Source of the DNA: Nematopogon swammerdamellus
Taxonomy: Eukaryota; Arthropoda; Insecta; Lepidoptera; Adelidae
Direction: 5' to 3'
Assembly (NCBI GenBank): GCA_946902875.1
Contig: OX336343.1
Coordinates: 19,329,596-19,393,595 of the forward strand
DNA length: 64,000 nucleotides
Both the position numbers and the translations under genes were made by a program. Under the pieces are notes generated by a model, which had not been told where the DNA came from, searched no databases, and was given only the letters and a program-made list of their open reading frames with translations. Shown here piece by piece: positions 1 to 10,403 of this stretch. The first letter of the stretch is position 1. Each line of letters begins with the position of its first letter.

Positions 1-739
1 ATGCAATTGAATGCAATTTCATTCAGTGAGTCTTGTACTCACTGCTTTGCTTTGCTTGTACAGGTTTCCTTGCAGAATTTTCCATCGTATTACGGATATG
101 CATGTGTCCCAATATTCAAATTTACAATATTGGTCTCAGACCACTGTCCCGTAAGTATTAATCGACCGATTAATGTGATCGTTTTCATCTTGTACCCCAT
201 CCTAACAAAATAACCGCGCCCTCTGGCTTCTTCGGCTTGGCTGGTGTGGGAGAACTCCTGGCTAGACGGTGCTGCAACGTTCATGTTTCAAGTATTACGG
301 ATATGCACTGAGGTCTATACTTCTGTGTCTGCCTGCACTCCTTCAACAACTCGGCCTACAAGCCCAAGTAATGTCGATAGATATAGGCTTCCTTCTCGCG
401 CCATTCTGCATAATAAGTCTATTATAATAATGATTGTGTAGGTGGTGTCTGTGGTGGTATTGTATGTTCGTCGGTTTACTTTAGCAGTACAGTATAGGGT
501 TTAGTTAACTCTCTCTGTTTCTCTGTTTGTTTATACTTTATTAATTTATTTGTAAGAAAGGTTTGCACGTAGAGAGGATGTGTTTATTTGAGTTATGGAA
601 TATAAATGTTTGTTTTCTGTGCAGTCAGTAGGTGAAACATGAGGATTCTGGTCTGATTGACAATTGATAATTGATGGGAGATTCGGGACGACGGCGCCCT
701 AAATGTGTACTATCGCTTATTCCATGGTGAGTGCTAGGA
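1..739. other. No gene recognised; AT-rich non-coding DNA
   Basis: Only short open frames with no recognisable domain occur here. I see no splice-bounded exon, RNA gene or clear transposon end. Probably intergenic or intronic. Confidence 0.5.
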
Positions 740-1000
740 GGAGCTTTTTCACTCGATACAGCTGTACGTCTTTTCCACCTCCGCACGACGCGCACTGGGC
801 AGAGATTGCATCCCTACACGTTGGACTTACCAATCGGTTCTGCAGATTTTTCCTCCACAGAACTGGTAGCTCCTGCCCACATATTTCCCCCCAAGTACAG
901 TCTCGGGTCTTTCAAAGAGGGGCGTGAATACCTGTCAGGCCGGCATGGCATTCGTAACCCTCGCATGCGAGGCACTGGAAGAAATCACTTGCAGTTATAA
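740..1000 (-). repeat. Interspersed repeat family M, copy 1
   Basis: Read on the - strand, this carries the family M order: 'tgcgaatgccatgccggcctgac'-like core, then a 'cacgcccctctttgaaag' segment, then 'ctgtacttggggggaaat' and a 'ccagttctgtgga' block. The same order occurs at 20705-20930 and 41790-41965 on the + strand. Short open frames across it are not conserved between copies, so it is treated as a retrotransposon-derived repeat and not a gene. Confidence 0.6.
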
Positions 1001-1334
1001 GTCCGCCTTTTCGCACTCCTGTATTTTTTGTTTCTTGTCGTGTACTGTTCTTCTTTCAATTGTGTGCAATAAAGAGTTTCTATTATATTCTCTGTCACTG
1101 CTGTGTATTTGAAGAATGATGTCAGCTTCGTAAACGTCTACCATTGACCCCTGCTTGACACCAGCTGATAGTTTAGAATCATCAATACAGCTTTAGGTTA
1201 ATTAGCTCACAGATGTTTCGACGTTTTGATTTCCATGAAAATAAGCAATATTTGTCATAGTTAGCAAAATATTAGAGTGACGAACACCGAAATAAAATCA
1301 CTGAACTAACACATTTAAATAAATAGTAATAAGT

Positions 1335-1490
1335 GCAGCTTCGGATCCTTCAAGAGGGGCTTGAATGGGAACCTGTTAGGTCGGCATGGCATTCGCAACC
1401 CCCGCATACGACCGAATGTCCAAGGGCGTTGTTAGACACCTTATGGGTATGGGTGCACGGAGCCATATGTCGCGCTTTCAATAAAAATAA
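1335..1490 (-). repeat. Interspersed repeat family M, copy 2
   Basis: A second - strand copy about 350 bp from the first. On the - strand it opens with an A/T run and 'gaaagcgcgacatatggc', as in the copies at 20705 and 62785, and runs through 'gcgaatgccatgccgacc' to a 'gatccgaagctgcactt' end. The copy is truncated relative to 740-1000. Confidence 0.6.
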
Positions 1491-1631
1491 AAAATTAAAT
1501 CAAACTTACAGTAAGTAGTTTGATAGTGGACACAATTTCGTTATAACATTGTATCCGTTGAATATACTTGTGACGTCAGACTTCTAAGTGGATAATCTCG
1601 AGAATTAGTGGGTACGAATGGTGCAAAATGC

Positions 1632-1957
1632 ATTTTTTTTTTTATTGAAACTAACACGGATGGCTACATCACCTACAACATCCGTGATGTCAGCCCATAA
1701 CACCGGGTGAACTTGGTGCCACGTCAGTGCATCCCTTCGGTCGTGCCGGCTACACTGAACTGGACGGAAAACACAAACTATTTACATAGCCGTTTCGACC
1801 GACCTTTCATTCAGTGCGGTGGTACCAACTCGGGCGGGTTAAACCCTACCACCTAGTAATATAAGAAGGGAGTCATATCCCATAGTCGCCTTTTACGACA
1901 TACACGGGGAGAGATGCAGTGGGGCTATTCTTTTAAAGTACCGGCCCCACACGGTAC
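1632..1957 (-). repeat. SINE-like element, - strand, head B + tail 1, with target duplication
   Basis: On the - strand it begins with 'gtaccgtgtggggccggtac', continues through 'ctctccccgtgtatgtcg', the shared core 'actaggtggtagggttt' and 'gtaaatagtttgtgttttcc', and ends 'gtgtcagtttcaataaaaaa'. The T run at 1633-1643 is its A tail read from the + strand. Flanking AATGCAT-like bases on both sides (just before 1632 and just after 1957) look like a target-site duplication, supporting retroposition. Near-identical copies lie at 42121-42444 and 58038-58362. It encodes no protein. Confidence 0.8.
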
Positions 1958-2183
1958 AATGCATAATCTAAAAGAGTTCCTCTGCCATAATCCCGTTTGC
2001 ATCACAGACTGTCTTTCTTCATTAAGTTTGTGATTTTTTTTTTAATAATTTTTCATTATGTTATTTTATTTATCATACATAAGCTTTAGTAAGCACTTCA
2101 CACTTTCTCTTTTCTCTACCCGCTTTTCGCCCTTCTGCGCGGAAACTATGTTAACGTAACGCCACTCGCACGCACTAAGGGCC

Positions 2184-2900
2184 TTAGGGCCGATTGCGCC
2201 AACCAACACAGATTTACCACTTAAGTCCACTTATGCTCATCTTAAGACAATAACGATAAAGTCAGTTGCGCCAACAACGAACGGTGAAATCTATGATGAA
2301 ATTCAGTCAATAGAATACTAAGCTGACTTAGGCGCAAGCCACGCAGAAAGGGCGTCGAGAAGCCCTTTTTGTGTTTCTTGAGCCATAAATTGAAGTTTGT
2401 GTTCGGAAATGTTTTAATGGTAAGCACGACATATGGCGCGCGCTAGACTAACGCAGAGTTGTAAGTTGTCAGACGGCGCCCACGCCATTCGGATATTGAC
2501 GGGGGCTGCGAATACCATGTCGGCCGGCTAGGTGCACCTTCACATTATGTTTCCGAGAGGACTGGAGAAAAATTGGAGTGTCTCATATCCAGCAGTGGAC
2601 GCTTACACGCTGACTAACTGACTACTTTACTTTACTTTACTTTGACTACGCTTTCTTTTTACTTTCTTTTATATTTTTAGTTTATATGCATTATAAATAT
2701 TAAAATATCTAGTTAAAATACTTTTATACCTACATATATATGTGAAAATGTATATTATGTAAAATGCACTACTATAAGTACTATACAAAATTATGTGAGC
2801 CTAGTTATGTAAAACCTAGTTTATGAATAAACATTTTCATTTTCACTTAACGGGTCTTTAGAGTTATTTAAGTCTGTGATGTTGCAATCGGCCCTAAGTC
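2184..2900. other. Possible inverted-terminal-repeat element containing older repeats
   Basis: The left edge reads 'ttagggccgattgc' and the right edge, near 2886-2900, reads 'gcaatcggccctaa', its exact inverse. The interior includes a stretch repeated in inverse orientation at 4690-4850, a family M fragment at 2480-2535, a 'catatccagcagtggacg' fragment and a (TTTAC)n run at 2620-2645. The nested content suggests a composite of several insertions. No target duplication was confirmed and no coding sequence is present. Confidence 0.3.
2566..2645 (+). repeat. LINE-type 3' end fragment plus (TTTAC)n
   Basis: Contains a degenerate 'ggagtgtctcatatccagca' / 'gtggacgcttacacgctgac' segment followed by tandem TTTAC. 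The same end is found at 4482-4540 and, inverted and with a (CAT)n run, at 21326-21394. It is a common kind of lepidopteran non-LTR retrotransposon 3' terminus; clade not determined. Confidence 0.5.
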
Positions 2901-3318
2901 TAAACGCGCATCAGTTCTGAGCTAACTCTACCACCACCGGGCCAACGCAATTAAATGGAAAATTGCCACATTAATAACGAGTGTATTTATCGCAATTTCA
3001 ATACTATCGCTATCGAAGCAAAGCTATTTATTTTTTCAAGCCCATATCTATGCGAAGTACCGCTATAAGTGGTTCTAAGAAGCGTCGAGCTAACAAGCCG
3101 GACCGACGACCGGGCGGATCATCGTGCATCAATCATCTGCGTACCTACTAGCCTATCTATCATCAATATCAATTCTAGTCTAATGCCAATATGTACCGTA
3201 AATAATGCGTGCTGCTTGTGGTGGTGGTGATGATTGTATCGGTACATTTCAGACAGACTTAAGGTGATGGAGAATAAATTGTTGTGTGAATTTTGTTTGT
3301 TCCAAATAATCCTCAATC

Positions 3319-3520
3319 ATACTCATTTTTTAAGTTTACGGATTAACAGTGGTTATTGAAGACTTACGTCGTTTGACGTCTGGTATATACAACGGACACC
3401 AGACGTCGGCTCCAGGAACTCCCGCAGTTCCTGAAGAAGCCCGTGACGTAGCGGGCGAAACGTCGACTTATGTAAGTCTTCAATAACCACTGCTAGTCCG
3501 TAAACTTAAAAAATGGGTAT
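3319..3520. mobile_element. MITE with ~43-bp terminal inverted repeats; deletion derivative of a foldback element
   Basis: The left end (from 'cattttttaagtttacgg' to 'ttattgaagacttac') is repeated in inverse at the right end with only a few mismatches. The interior (about 3385-3475) matches the right arm of the long hairpin at 30318-30406. Only the loop-proximal 'tttgacgtctgg' and a few bases of the left arm remain, so this copy has lost one arm. Exact ends and target duplication are unclear, and no protein is encoded. Confidence 0.7.
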
Positions 3521-3599
3521 AATTAATGACAGAGTAAACTTAAAAATAGTATTCCTCCTCAATCATTATTTTCATGATGTAATCCGGTACATTGACTTA

Positions 3600-3805
3600 A
3601 ATCCGGTGGATGGCTGAGTGTTACGGGCTAGAAGCACATGCTCCGACCAGTCAATATCACCTACAAGAAAGTGCCATTCCTGAGACTTACCTTTGGATTT
3701 CTGTCTATACTAGACTAGAGAACGTCCAGTACGGTGATACCAACCAAGTCCGCTCCAATTTGAGCCGACCCCCTATTAAGGAGCAAGGGAAGGGACCTAC
3801 AGACA
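3600..3805 (-). repeat. SINE-like element, - strand, tail 2 type
   Basis: On the - strand it reads 'ctgtaggtcccttccctt', then 'ttggtatcaccgtactgga', 'ggtgatattgactggtcgg' and 'ccatccaccggattt'. This is the same order as the + strand element at 44965-45222, which ends in a long A tail. It shares its first part with the tail 1 elements but has a different 3' half. The open frame across it (3610-3825) is a by-product of the repeat. Confidence 0.65.
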
Positions 3806-4185
3806 AATTTTGCTTGCACTGTTAATGTTATTTAGAATGAACGCTTTTCAAGAGTGCTCGCTTATCCCGGGCGAAGTCATCGATAAGTGCAATGGTAATA
3901 ACGGGATTGTTTTCCATTGATCTTCTCTCGCTTGCTATCTAAATAGTCTGGATCTGTGTGAAGTTAGCTACGCTGCCATTAGCGATAATAGGCTTGATTA
4001 TTTGTCTTTTTTTTCCGAGTAATATCCTTAGGTCCGATTGCGCCAACGCAGAATTAAATATATCTAAAAGACCTGTTGACTTACGATAGCTGAAATTCGT
4101 AATTGGATACAATAAACCCCAATTTTCACCAAGACAAATTTATGCCAAATGGCCGTTATCTCTGAGAATTTGTTATTTTTTCATC

Positions 4186-4422
4186 CTTCCTTACCTATAA
4201 TAAAATTCAACGTCTGCTTTCTGTCTGAGTGTCTGAGTGTCTGTCTGTCCGCTTATAACTCGAGAACCACTGAACCGATTTTAATAAAACAAAATTCTAC
4301 GGATAGCTTGATTCTTCCCATCAACTAGGCTACTTACTATCACGCTAAATAGCTTATGAGGTTAGCAGTGAAGTGAAATATGAGAGCGGGCGGAGCCGCG
4401 GCCACAGCTTGTCTAATCATAA
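4186..4422 (-). repeat. Interspersed repeat family L, - strand copy
   Basis: The reverse complement matches 21729-21960 closely: 'gctgtggccgcggctccgc', 'ctcatatttcacttcactgc', 'tagcgtgatagtaagtagcc', 'aaaatcggttcagtggttc' and a 'gcggacagacagac' tail. Other copies are at 10140-10403 and 49610-49830. Structure and tail suggest a LINE or SINE 3' end; clade not assigned. Confidence 0.7.
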
Positions 4423-4689
4423 ATTTCTACATTGGCTGGCGTTCTATAGCAAACAATGAGCAGTGATTTAGTGTCATCTCTTAAATTGGAGAGGCCTAAG
4501 TATAGCAGTGGACGCATACACGCTGACTGACCTGACTGACTCCATCTTTTAACGTTAAGAAGAAAGTTAGCACTAAATTTTTTTGTAAAATAAAGCTATA
4601 TAATCCCTAAAACAAATTGTTTGGCATACAGCTGACGCCATTCACTCGCTCTGCATGGCAGATGTCAATTTGACTTTTCTGAAGTGCCT

Positions 4690-4850
4690 GTTACAAAGTT
4701 AAATGGCCGAACACCCAGACCTAACTTTAAGTCAGCTTAGGATGCTAATGACAGTATTTCACGGTTGGCACAACATACTTTATCGTAAGTGTCTTTAAGA
4801 TGAGCAAGTTAAAATTTCGTGTAAGCGGCCCTTAGTTTAGTTAGAACCTC
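4690..4850 (-). repeat. Inverted copy of the 2184-2345 repeat
   Basis: The reverse complement aligns with 2184-2345 through 'ctcatcttaa', 'acgataaagt', 'gtgaaat' and 'ctaagctgactta'. The two diverged copies lie about 2.5 kb apart in opposite orientation. No coding capacity. Confidence 0.45.
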
Positions 4851-5917
4851 GGTTAGAACTAACATAAAAGCCTAAAGTAATCATCTCAACTAATCTTTTT
4901 TTTTTGTAGAAAAGAGTTATTCGTTATTCTGTGATCTCAAATCAAATATTTTGATTTGGTCGTACAAAGTATTTAAAAAAGAATAACACATGGACGAAAA
5001 AAATATATTTAAACCAGCTTTAGAAACTTTCCCAGCAACTTCTAAGTATAACAAACTGTACAACTCTTTTCACACATAAAATGATACACATACCTGTTTA
5101 AGCCGTCAAAGTTCGACGCTGATATAATGCTCATTTCCTCCTCGTCAGTTGAGGAACTGGTGGTAGGCCAGTTTGGGAAGGTCAGCGGAAATCTTCACAC
5201 CGCTAATGTGCTCGCAAACATTGTTGTATAATAGTCCATGAGACACCATGCTGAAGACTACGTGATGGAGTTTGAAACACATCGGAAAACTGAATATTCG
5301 TGTTCTATATTACCAGTCAGATAAACAATTTCAGAAGACATACGACTTCTTCGTGTACCACTGTCCCCCGACGCTAACGGAGGGGTGTTCAAGTTTGACG
5401 CCTACGTCTGTCTGTCTGTCCGTGTGTTTGTCTGTGGCATCGTAGCTCTTAAACGGATGGGCCGATTTGGATTCGGTTTTTTTATTAGAAAGCTGGATTA
5501 ACCGGTCGTCTTATCTATGTTTGTAGTAGAGTAGGTTAAAAAAAATTAAGTCTCTTGAAAAAAAAAGGATGGCTCTTAGCTGTGTTTGTAATTAAGTAAT
5601 CAAATATTACGACTCTTAAAAAGTTTGAAATAAAAGTTACATTACAAATTTTAAAATCCTATAAGAAACTATTTTAGAAATTTTAAGGGGTCGGTGATTT
5701 TTTTAAATTTGTAATTTAACTTTTATCACAATAGTACGTATTCTAACATGCTTGTAGCTCCAGTCAGGCCCTTAATATTTTCACATTTCGAGCAGTTTCC
5801 GAAAGGATTTCATTGTGTTTATTACTCGATATGAGGACAATATTTGATGGATGTGGCTCACAGGCTACACGGAAGGCTCGCTTCTCCGAACCCCAGGCCA
5901 CGACACTCGTGTGCTAA
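4851..5917. other. No gene recognised; contains a decayed repeat end
   Basis: AT-rich DNA. Around 5400-5480 is a 'gtctgtctgtctgtccgtg' stretch followed by 'ggcatcgtagctcttaaacgg', the style of a degraded lepidopteran interspersed repeat. No exon or RNA gene is visible. Confidence 0.4.
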
Positions 5918-5925
5918 CTGGAGGC

Positions 5926-6240
5926 CTAGAACTATAAAAAAGGTATGGACGCCGGACTGTCAAATGCTTGTATGAGAACTAGCGTCGCCGAGTTGCGGGG
6001 AGCGGAGTGTACTTACCGATGATAAGATATTCCACTATCGTGCACACTAAACTAGGCTGTAGTGTTTTCACACGTAAAAACAGAGCATGCGGGCATTTTA
6101 AACAGGTTTTTGCGAACGCGGCCGATGACAGACTGACGGGCCAGCGCGCGACCGTCCAATGAAACAAGTATGCTTTTACTTATATCGTGTTACGCTGCCG
6201 AGGATAGGGCTCGGGGTCCATACCTTTTTTATCGTTCTAG
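5926..6240. mobile_element. MITE (315 bp) with 8-bp target duplication
   Basis: Flanked by the direct repeat CTGGAGGC (5918-5925 and 6241-6248). The left terminus CTAGAACTATAAAAAAGGTA and the inverse right terminus CTAGAACGATAAAAAAGGTA differ at one base over these 20, and the match continues to about 28 bp with two mismatches. No transposase is encoded. An 8-bp duplication is typical of the hAT superfamily but is also made by some others, so the superfamily is left open. The small open frame at 5979-6167 is internal and not supported as a gene. Confidence 0.8.
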
Positions 6241-6566
6241 CTGGAGGCACTAAACCGTCGCTGTTAGCGGACTGCTGCTACGCGGAACCAAAGTGTGGGA
6301 GGTGCTACGGGATCGTTGCGAAAACTATTCGCTGATCAACGTTTATCACTTCACAGGAACTGTAAAGTTGATTTTGGGTACAATGTTGCTATAATGTTGA
6401 TTTTGGATGAGACATTCAGTTTCGAGAACAGTTTCTAAACCTCAAGTTTCTAGTATGACTCAAACATACAGTAACAGCCTTGATGTTGATTAGAACGTAC
6501 TCCATTCTCAATAATTTTAACGCAAATATCATGAAGGAGCTCCTTGAATTCTTCGATTTCGAGACC

Positions 6567-6900
6567 AAAAAACGGCCAAGTGCGAGTCGAACTCGCGCAC
6601 CGAGGGTTCCTTATCGCCATTTCATGGTCGGCGCTCGTGATTATGAAATGCTTCATATTAGTTCAAATTCATGATTAGTTAAAATACTTCGTAGCGTTTT
6701 CGGTAGATGGCGCGCATACACTTTTTAGTTTCTTCTATGGGAACCCCCGTGAATTTTTTACTTTTTCTTATTTTTATTATTTGTTATATCGGCAATAATA
6801 AGTATACAGTTCAAGAGATACAGCCTCGGACAGACAGACAGACGGCGGCGGCGTAGGCTTAGTAATAGGGTCCCGTACCAGATACGGAACCCTAAAAAAA
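6567..6900 (+). repeat. Interspersed repeat Rep1 (GGCCAAGTGCGAGTC family), near full length
   Basis: Starts 'acggccaagtgcgagtcg', 'gcgcaccgagggttcc', passes through 'cggtagatggcgcgcatac' and 'attatttgttatatcgg', and ends 'cagacagacagacggcggcg ... acggaaccctaaaaa'. The 'gggttcc' near the start and 'ggaaccct' at the end are inverse to each other. Other copies: 34918-35300, 43039-43488, 44435-44600, 45937-46212, 60207-60553, 62345-62572. Non-coding. Confidence 0.8.
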
Positions 6901-7356
6901 CAAGAGACACAATGTTGAAATGACGGGTCAAAAAGAGTTTATCTTATCAAACTTCAAGTCGGCCTCACGAAGCCACCTATTCGGGCAGTCGCGCTGCGTC
7001 GAAGCGCACTCTGTGATGTAACATCCCCAAATTTAAAGGCTCTCATGCGATGCACCAGCGAGGTTTCGTAAAGGTGAGTTTATTTACTCGTACGTATAAG
7101 GCGAGATCGGGTTACGAAGGGCCCAGCAGCTCTGCAAGTCTGAAGTCGGAGCGTAATTTCGCGTTGCGCACGATCAATCTAGATGTCATCGCTGGCGCTG
7201 TGTCCGCTTTCTCCTTCCTCACTTCAACAGATTGCAGATGGCACTTTCGTAATCTGCTATCCCGGACTTACTCCGCCGTCGCTAATCGGCCAAATGGCCT
7301 TGCTGCTGCTAATTCAACTTTACGTCTAGTTTAAATTTGAGAAGTATTATTTTTAT
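6901..7356. other. No gene recognised
   Basis: A 94-codon open frame (7050-7334) covers much of this stretch. It shows no recognisable domain, and no splice signals clearly bound it. I treat the stretch as non-coding. Confidence 0.35.
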
Positions 7357-7918
7357 ACTAACTTTTGTCCGCCACTTTGCTCGCGTGAAATTCGAATTTA
7401 AAATAAATAAATATAAAAATTTTGGCGCGCGGAACGAATACGGTTTGTATGAGAACCATATCTTAGCGTAACCGGAACTGCATTTTATTTAGCCTATCCT
7501 GTGTCACGTATAGTTAAATGTGATTGTACTAAGTTTCATCAAATTCAGATGATCGGTTTAAGAGTTATAGAGGAACATACATACATACATACATACAGAA
7601 AATATTTCTAAAATTAGGCAATTTAGTTTTATTATCATACTAGCTTTTGCCCGCGACTTCGTCCGCTAAGTTGATAGGCTTTTGTTTTTCTTGTCTTTTA
7701 TGTTCTCTATCTTCCGTCCATACTATACTTTATTTGATAATGCTGACCACTAAGGCTATTTAGCGTGATGGTATATAGCCTATATGTTATTCTGATGTTT
7801 AAGCTATAGTACTGTAAAGTCTCATCAAAACATACAGTCTACAAACTCAGTATGTCGTACATAAAACAAAGTAAATTCCATGTCCTGTCCATCCCTTACA
7901 GATTTATTATTAGTACAT
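7357..7918 (+). repeat. Interspersed repeat K/J, + strand copy
   Basis: Two blocks begin with 'actagcttttgcccgcgac' or a decayed version (7357 and 7641). The first contains 'agcgtaaccggaactgc', 'agcctatcctgtgtcac' and a (CATA)n run at 7578-7597. The second ends 'ccatcccttacagattt' and 'attattagta'. The same blocks occur in the same order on the - strand at 35681-35318, so they appear to be one family. The simple-repeat run and A/T-rich end resemble RTE-type LINE or dependent SINE tails. Confidence 0.65.
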
Positions 7919-8034
7919 TGAATATTGATGGACCGAATGGACGGACCTCGTAGCTGTAAGGTTTGAAACAGCCCATTTTACCCCAACGCCAATCCGACGT
8001 GTAGGTGGACTAAAATCTATAGCGACTTGATATT

Positions 8035-8073
8035 ATCAGGATATTACTGACTTCCGTTCAGTAATATCCTGAT
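8035..8073. other. Perfect 16-bp inverted repeat (hairpin)
   Basis: 8035-8050 (atcaggatattactga) is exactly inverse to 8058-8073, with a 7-base loop. It is not part of any repeat family I see elsewhere in the window. It could be a miniature element end, an RNA hairpin or chance. There is no T run typical of a Pol III terminator inside the loop. Confidence 0.7.
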
Positions 8074-8574
8074 TTCTTTTTGTACACACAAGTTCTGAAT
8101 TGGCATAACAGAAGGATGCCAAAGTCATCCTTCCCCCGGAAGTTCGGTCCTGAAATACGCAAGCAACGACAAGATACGTCTATAAAACCCATAGACAAAA
8201 CCAATTCCACGCAGCCACGCACCGCTCGCGCACACATATCGCGTTTGGCACCTCGCCAGTCGCCAGCATCATGCGCTGAGCAAATCGCCTCTACATCAAA
8301 CGGCCCTGTCCGCCAATGACAACATAATGCGGCACTATTCATGTGCAAACTTTGCTCCTATCAATTTAATTAATTACTTTATTTATCGGATATTGTCGTC
8401 GTCAAATTATAGCAAGCCTTCCGTGCGTGGGGTCAGCGATCTAATTTCATTTCTCAATACTACAGGCAGAACCGACACTATTGGATAGCGTCAATTTTAA
8501 GACAAGAAATAAAATTTATTTTTATGAGCTCATATAAATAAGCCGCATATTGGTGTTTTTTTATGTAAACCAGC

Positions 8575-8700
8575 ATGGGTGGCTGTGCCGAGAGACCAAT
8601 GGTGCAGTAGACAGAGCCAAAATCACCTCTCCTCGCGAAACCACGCTCAGTTAGGTGCCATGCCAGCAGTTTTGCGGACTGTTGCTAGGCTGTCTAGTCC
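8575..8700 (+). repeat. Interspersed repeat family C, copy 1
   Basis: The order 'catgggtggctgtgccgag', 'cctcgcgaaaccacgctcag' and 'gccagcagttttgcggac' recurs at 13820-13935 and, inverted, at about 16135-16200 ('ctctgagcgtggtttcgcg'). Origin not identified. Confidence 0.55.
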
Positions 8701-9190
8701 GTTAATACGACGCTTGAAGATTTGAAGACTTGCTATTGAAATATCACTTTTTGTCACTAATTTGAAAATAAAAAGTACCTGTGCGCGAATGTAGTGCTAT
8801 TTCGTCATATTTTTGCATTACACACAGCTAAATAAAAGGCTACCATCGACATCTTCTTTGTTTAATGGATCTAAGGATTTATCGTGTTGCAGTTGACAAT
8901 TTTATTACGAATAGAATGCGCTTACCGGACCCTCGTGATGCATGTAATATGCGGCCGCAATTAGCGTTCGTGAGCGCTGGTAATTAATATTGTTTATTGT
9001 GTTCGTTATGGCGTCGATAGCAGACCGACAGTCGGCAAATATGGCGGCTCACGCAACCGGGCGCGTTCCAAATCCGAACACAGATCGATGGCGAGCTGTC
9101 AGTCTGGCGAGTGTTGTGATCTGATTATATGATTTGACGTGGAACGCGCGTGACGCGTGATACGCACATGGATTGAGGGAATCTGGAATT
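8701..9190. other. No gene recognised; GC-richer patch near 9050-9170
   Basis: An inverse pair, 'gcgcgttcca' (9061-9070) and 'tggaacgcgc' (9140-9149), brackets a GC-richer patch. No exon with splice signals is evident. Function unknown. Confidence 0.35.
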
Positions 9191-9460
9191 ATGGTTTTAT
9201 TTTATTTTATGGAAACTGACATCGTTTACTACATCACCTACAAACAAGGTGCCATATCAGGGCTTCCCTTTGGTCGTGGCGGTTACACTGAACTTGACGG
9301 AAAACATTAAGTATTTACGTAGCCGCTTCGACCGACCTTTAATTTAGTGCGGCGGTACCAAACCGGGCGGGTTAACCCCTACCACCTAGTAGGGTAAGAA
9401 AGGGACCTCACAATTTTACGGGAAATCCGAACCACGGCCAGGTTCCAGAGAAGCGAAGGT
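9191..9460 (-). repeat. SINE-like element, - strand, 5'-truncated tRNA/5S-type head + tail 1, internal deletion
   Basis: It has the body shared with 43984-44367 ('accacctagtagggtaag', 'ttcgaccgacctttaattta', 'gaacttgacggaaaacat'). On the - strand the head is reduced to the B-box-like 'ggttcggatttcc' region (9429-9445). About 40 bp between 'tacaac' and 'ggtgcca' present in other copies is missing. It encodes nothing. Confidence 0.65.
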
Positions 9461-10139
9461 GGAAGTTAAATAAAAGAGATTAAAGTAGCTGGAGAAAGCA
9501 AGACGCAGATAAGTCTGATCTAGCGTGATTAACATTTTAGGTCAAATCAGGATGGCTACTGTGAAAAGACAAATCGTGGCCTATAAGAAGAAGAACTACT
9601 AAACAAGAACTGCTCCGATCGCTCGATATGGATTGAATTTAGAAGAATTTCCTCTTTTAGCCTCTTCTTATTCCTCTTCTTATTGCGACTTCGTTTGGTC
9701 CGTTCAACGAAATAAATATAGTGCTGAATGAAATCCTTTCTGTTGACTTCGTCATAGAGGAAACTGCAAGACCGCAGCCCAGTGGAAACTTGTTTACTAA
9801 TTTGTAACCAATTGTGCCTACAGGCACCTGTATCGCGGATTACTGACCTAGATCACTCTCAAGCACTAAACAATAATTGTGGTTTATTGTTGACTTGTAA
9901 AACATTAATTACGTTATGCCGGTATAATTAAAGTCGTCGGTCCACGTAATTCTTATAAATTGCTGATAAAAGTTAGCAATTATAAGTTTGTTAGCTGGCG
10001 TGCTTGTACAGTCCCCAATAAATAACTTGGCACGGAGAAACATGACGATTGCTATATACTTTTTGGACGGGATCTTGTTTGAAGTTAAGTAGTTAGTATA
10101 CTCGTAGTATAGTTAAGTCATCCTTATATCCCTCTCCTT
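9461..10139. other. No gene recognised
   Basis: AT-rich, with no open frame of note and no recognisable RNA gene or repeat end. Confidence 0.4.
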
Positions 10140-10403
10140 CCCCATCCATGTCCCTACATATTATAAGATCTAACGTCTGCCATCTGTGTCTATGTTCGCT
10201 TATATTATAACTCAAGAAAGGCTTAGTCTATTCGCTTGCGGTTTTTGCCTATGTAAAGCGACATATCTCCGGTAGGTTATAGGCTATATAGCATCACGCT
10301 ATTATTTGTAGGAGCCGATCAGTGGGGTCGGAAGTGAACGCAGACGGAAACAAATCGACCAATTACTTTAATGCCAGCAGAGCTGCGGGCACAGCTAGTA
10401 TTC
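10140..10403 (-). repeat. Interspersed repeat family L, diverged - strand copy
   Basis: The reverse complement matches the family L order: 'actagctgtgcccgcagctc', an 'agcgtgatgctatatagcc' block, and a 'gaacatagacacagatggc' region where other copies have 'gacagacagacag'. It is more diverged than the copies at 4186-4422 and 21729-21960. Confidence 0.5.
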
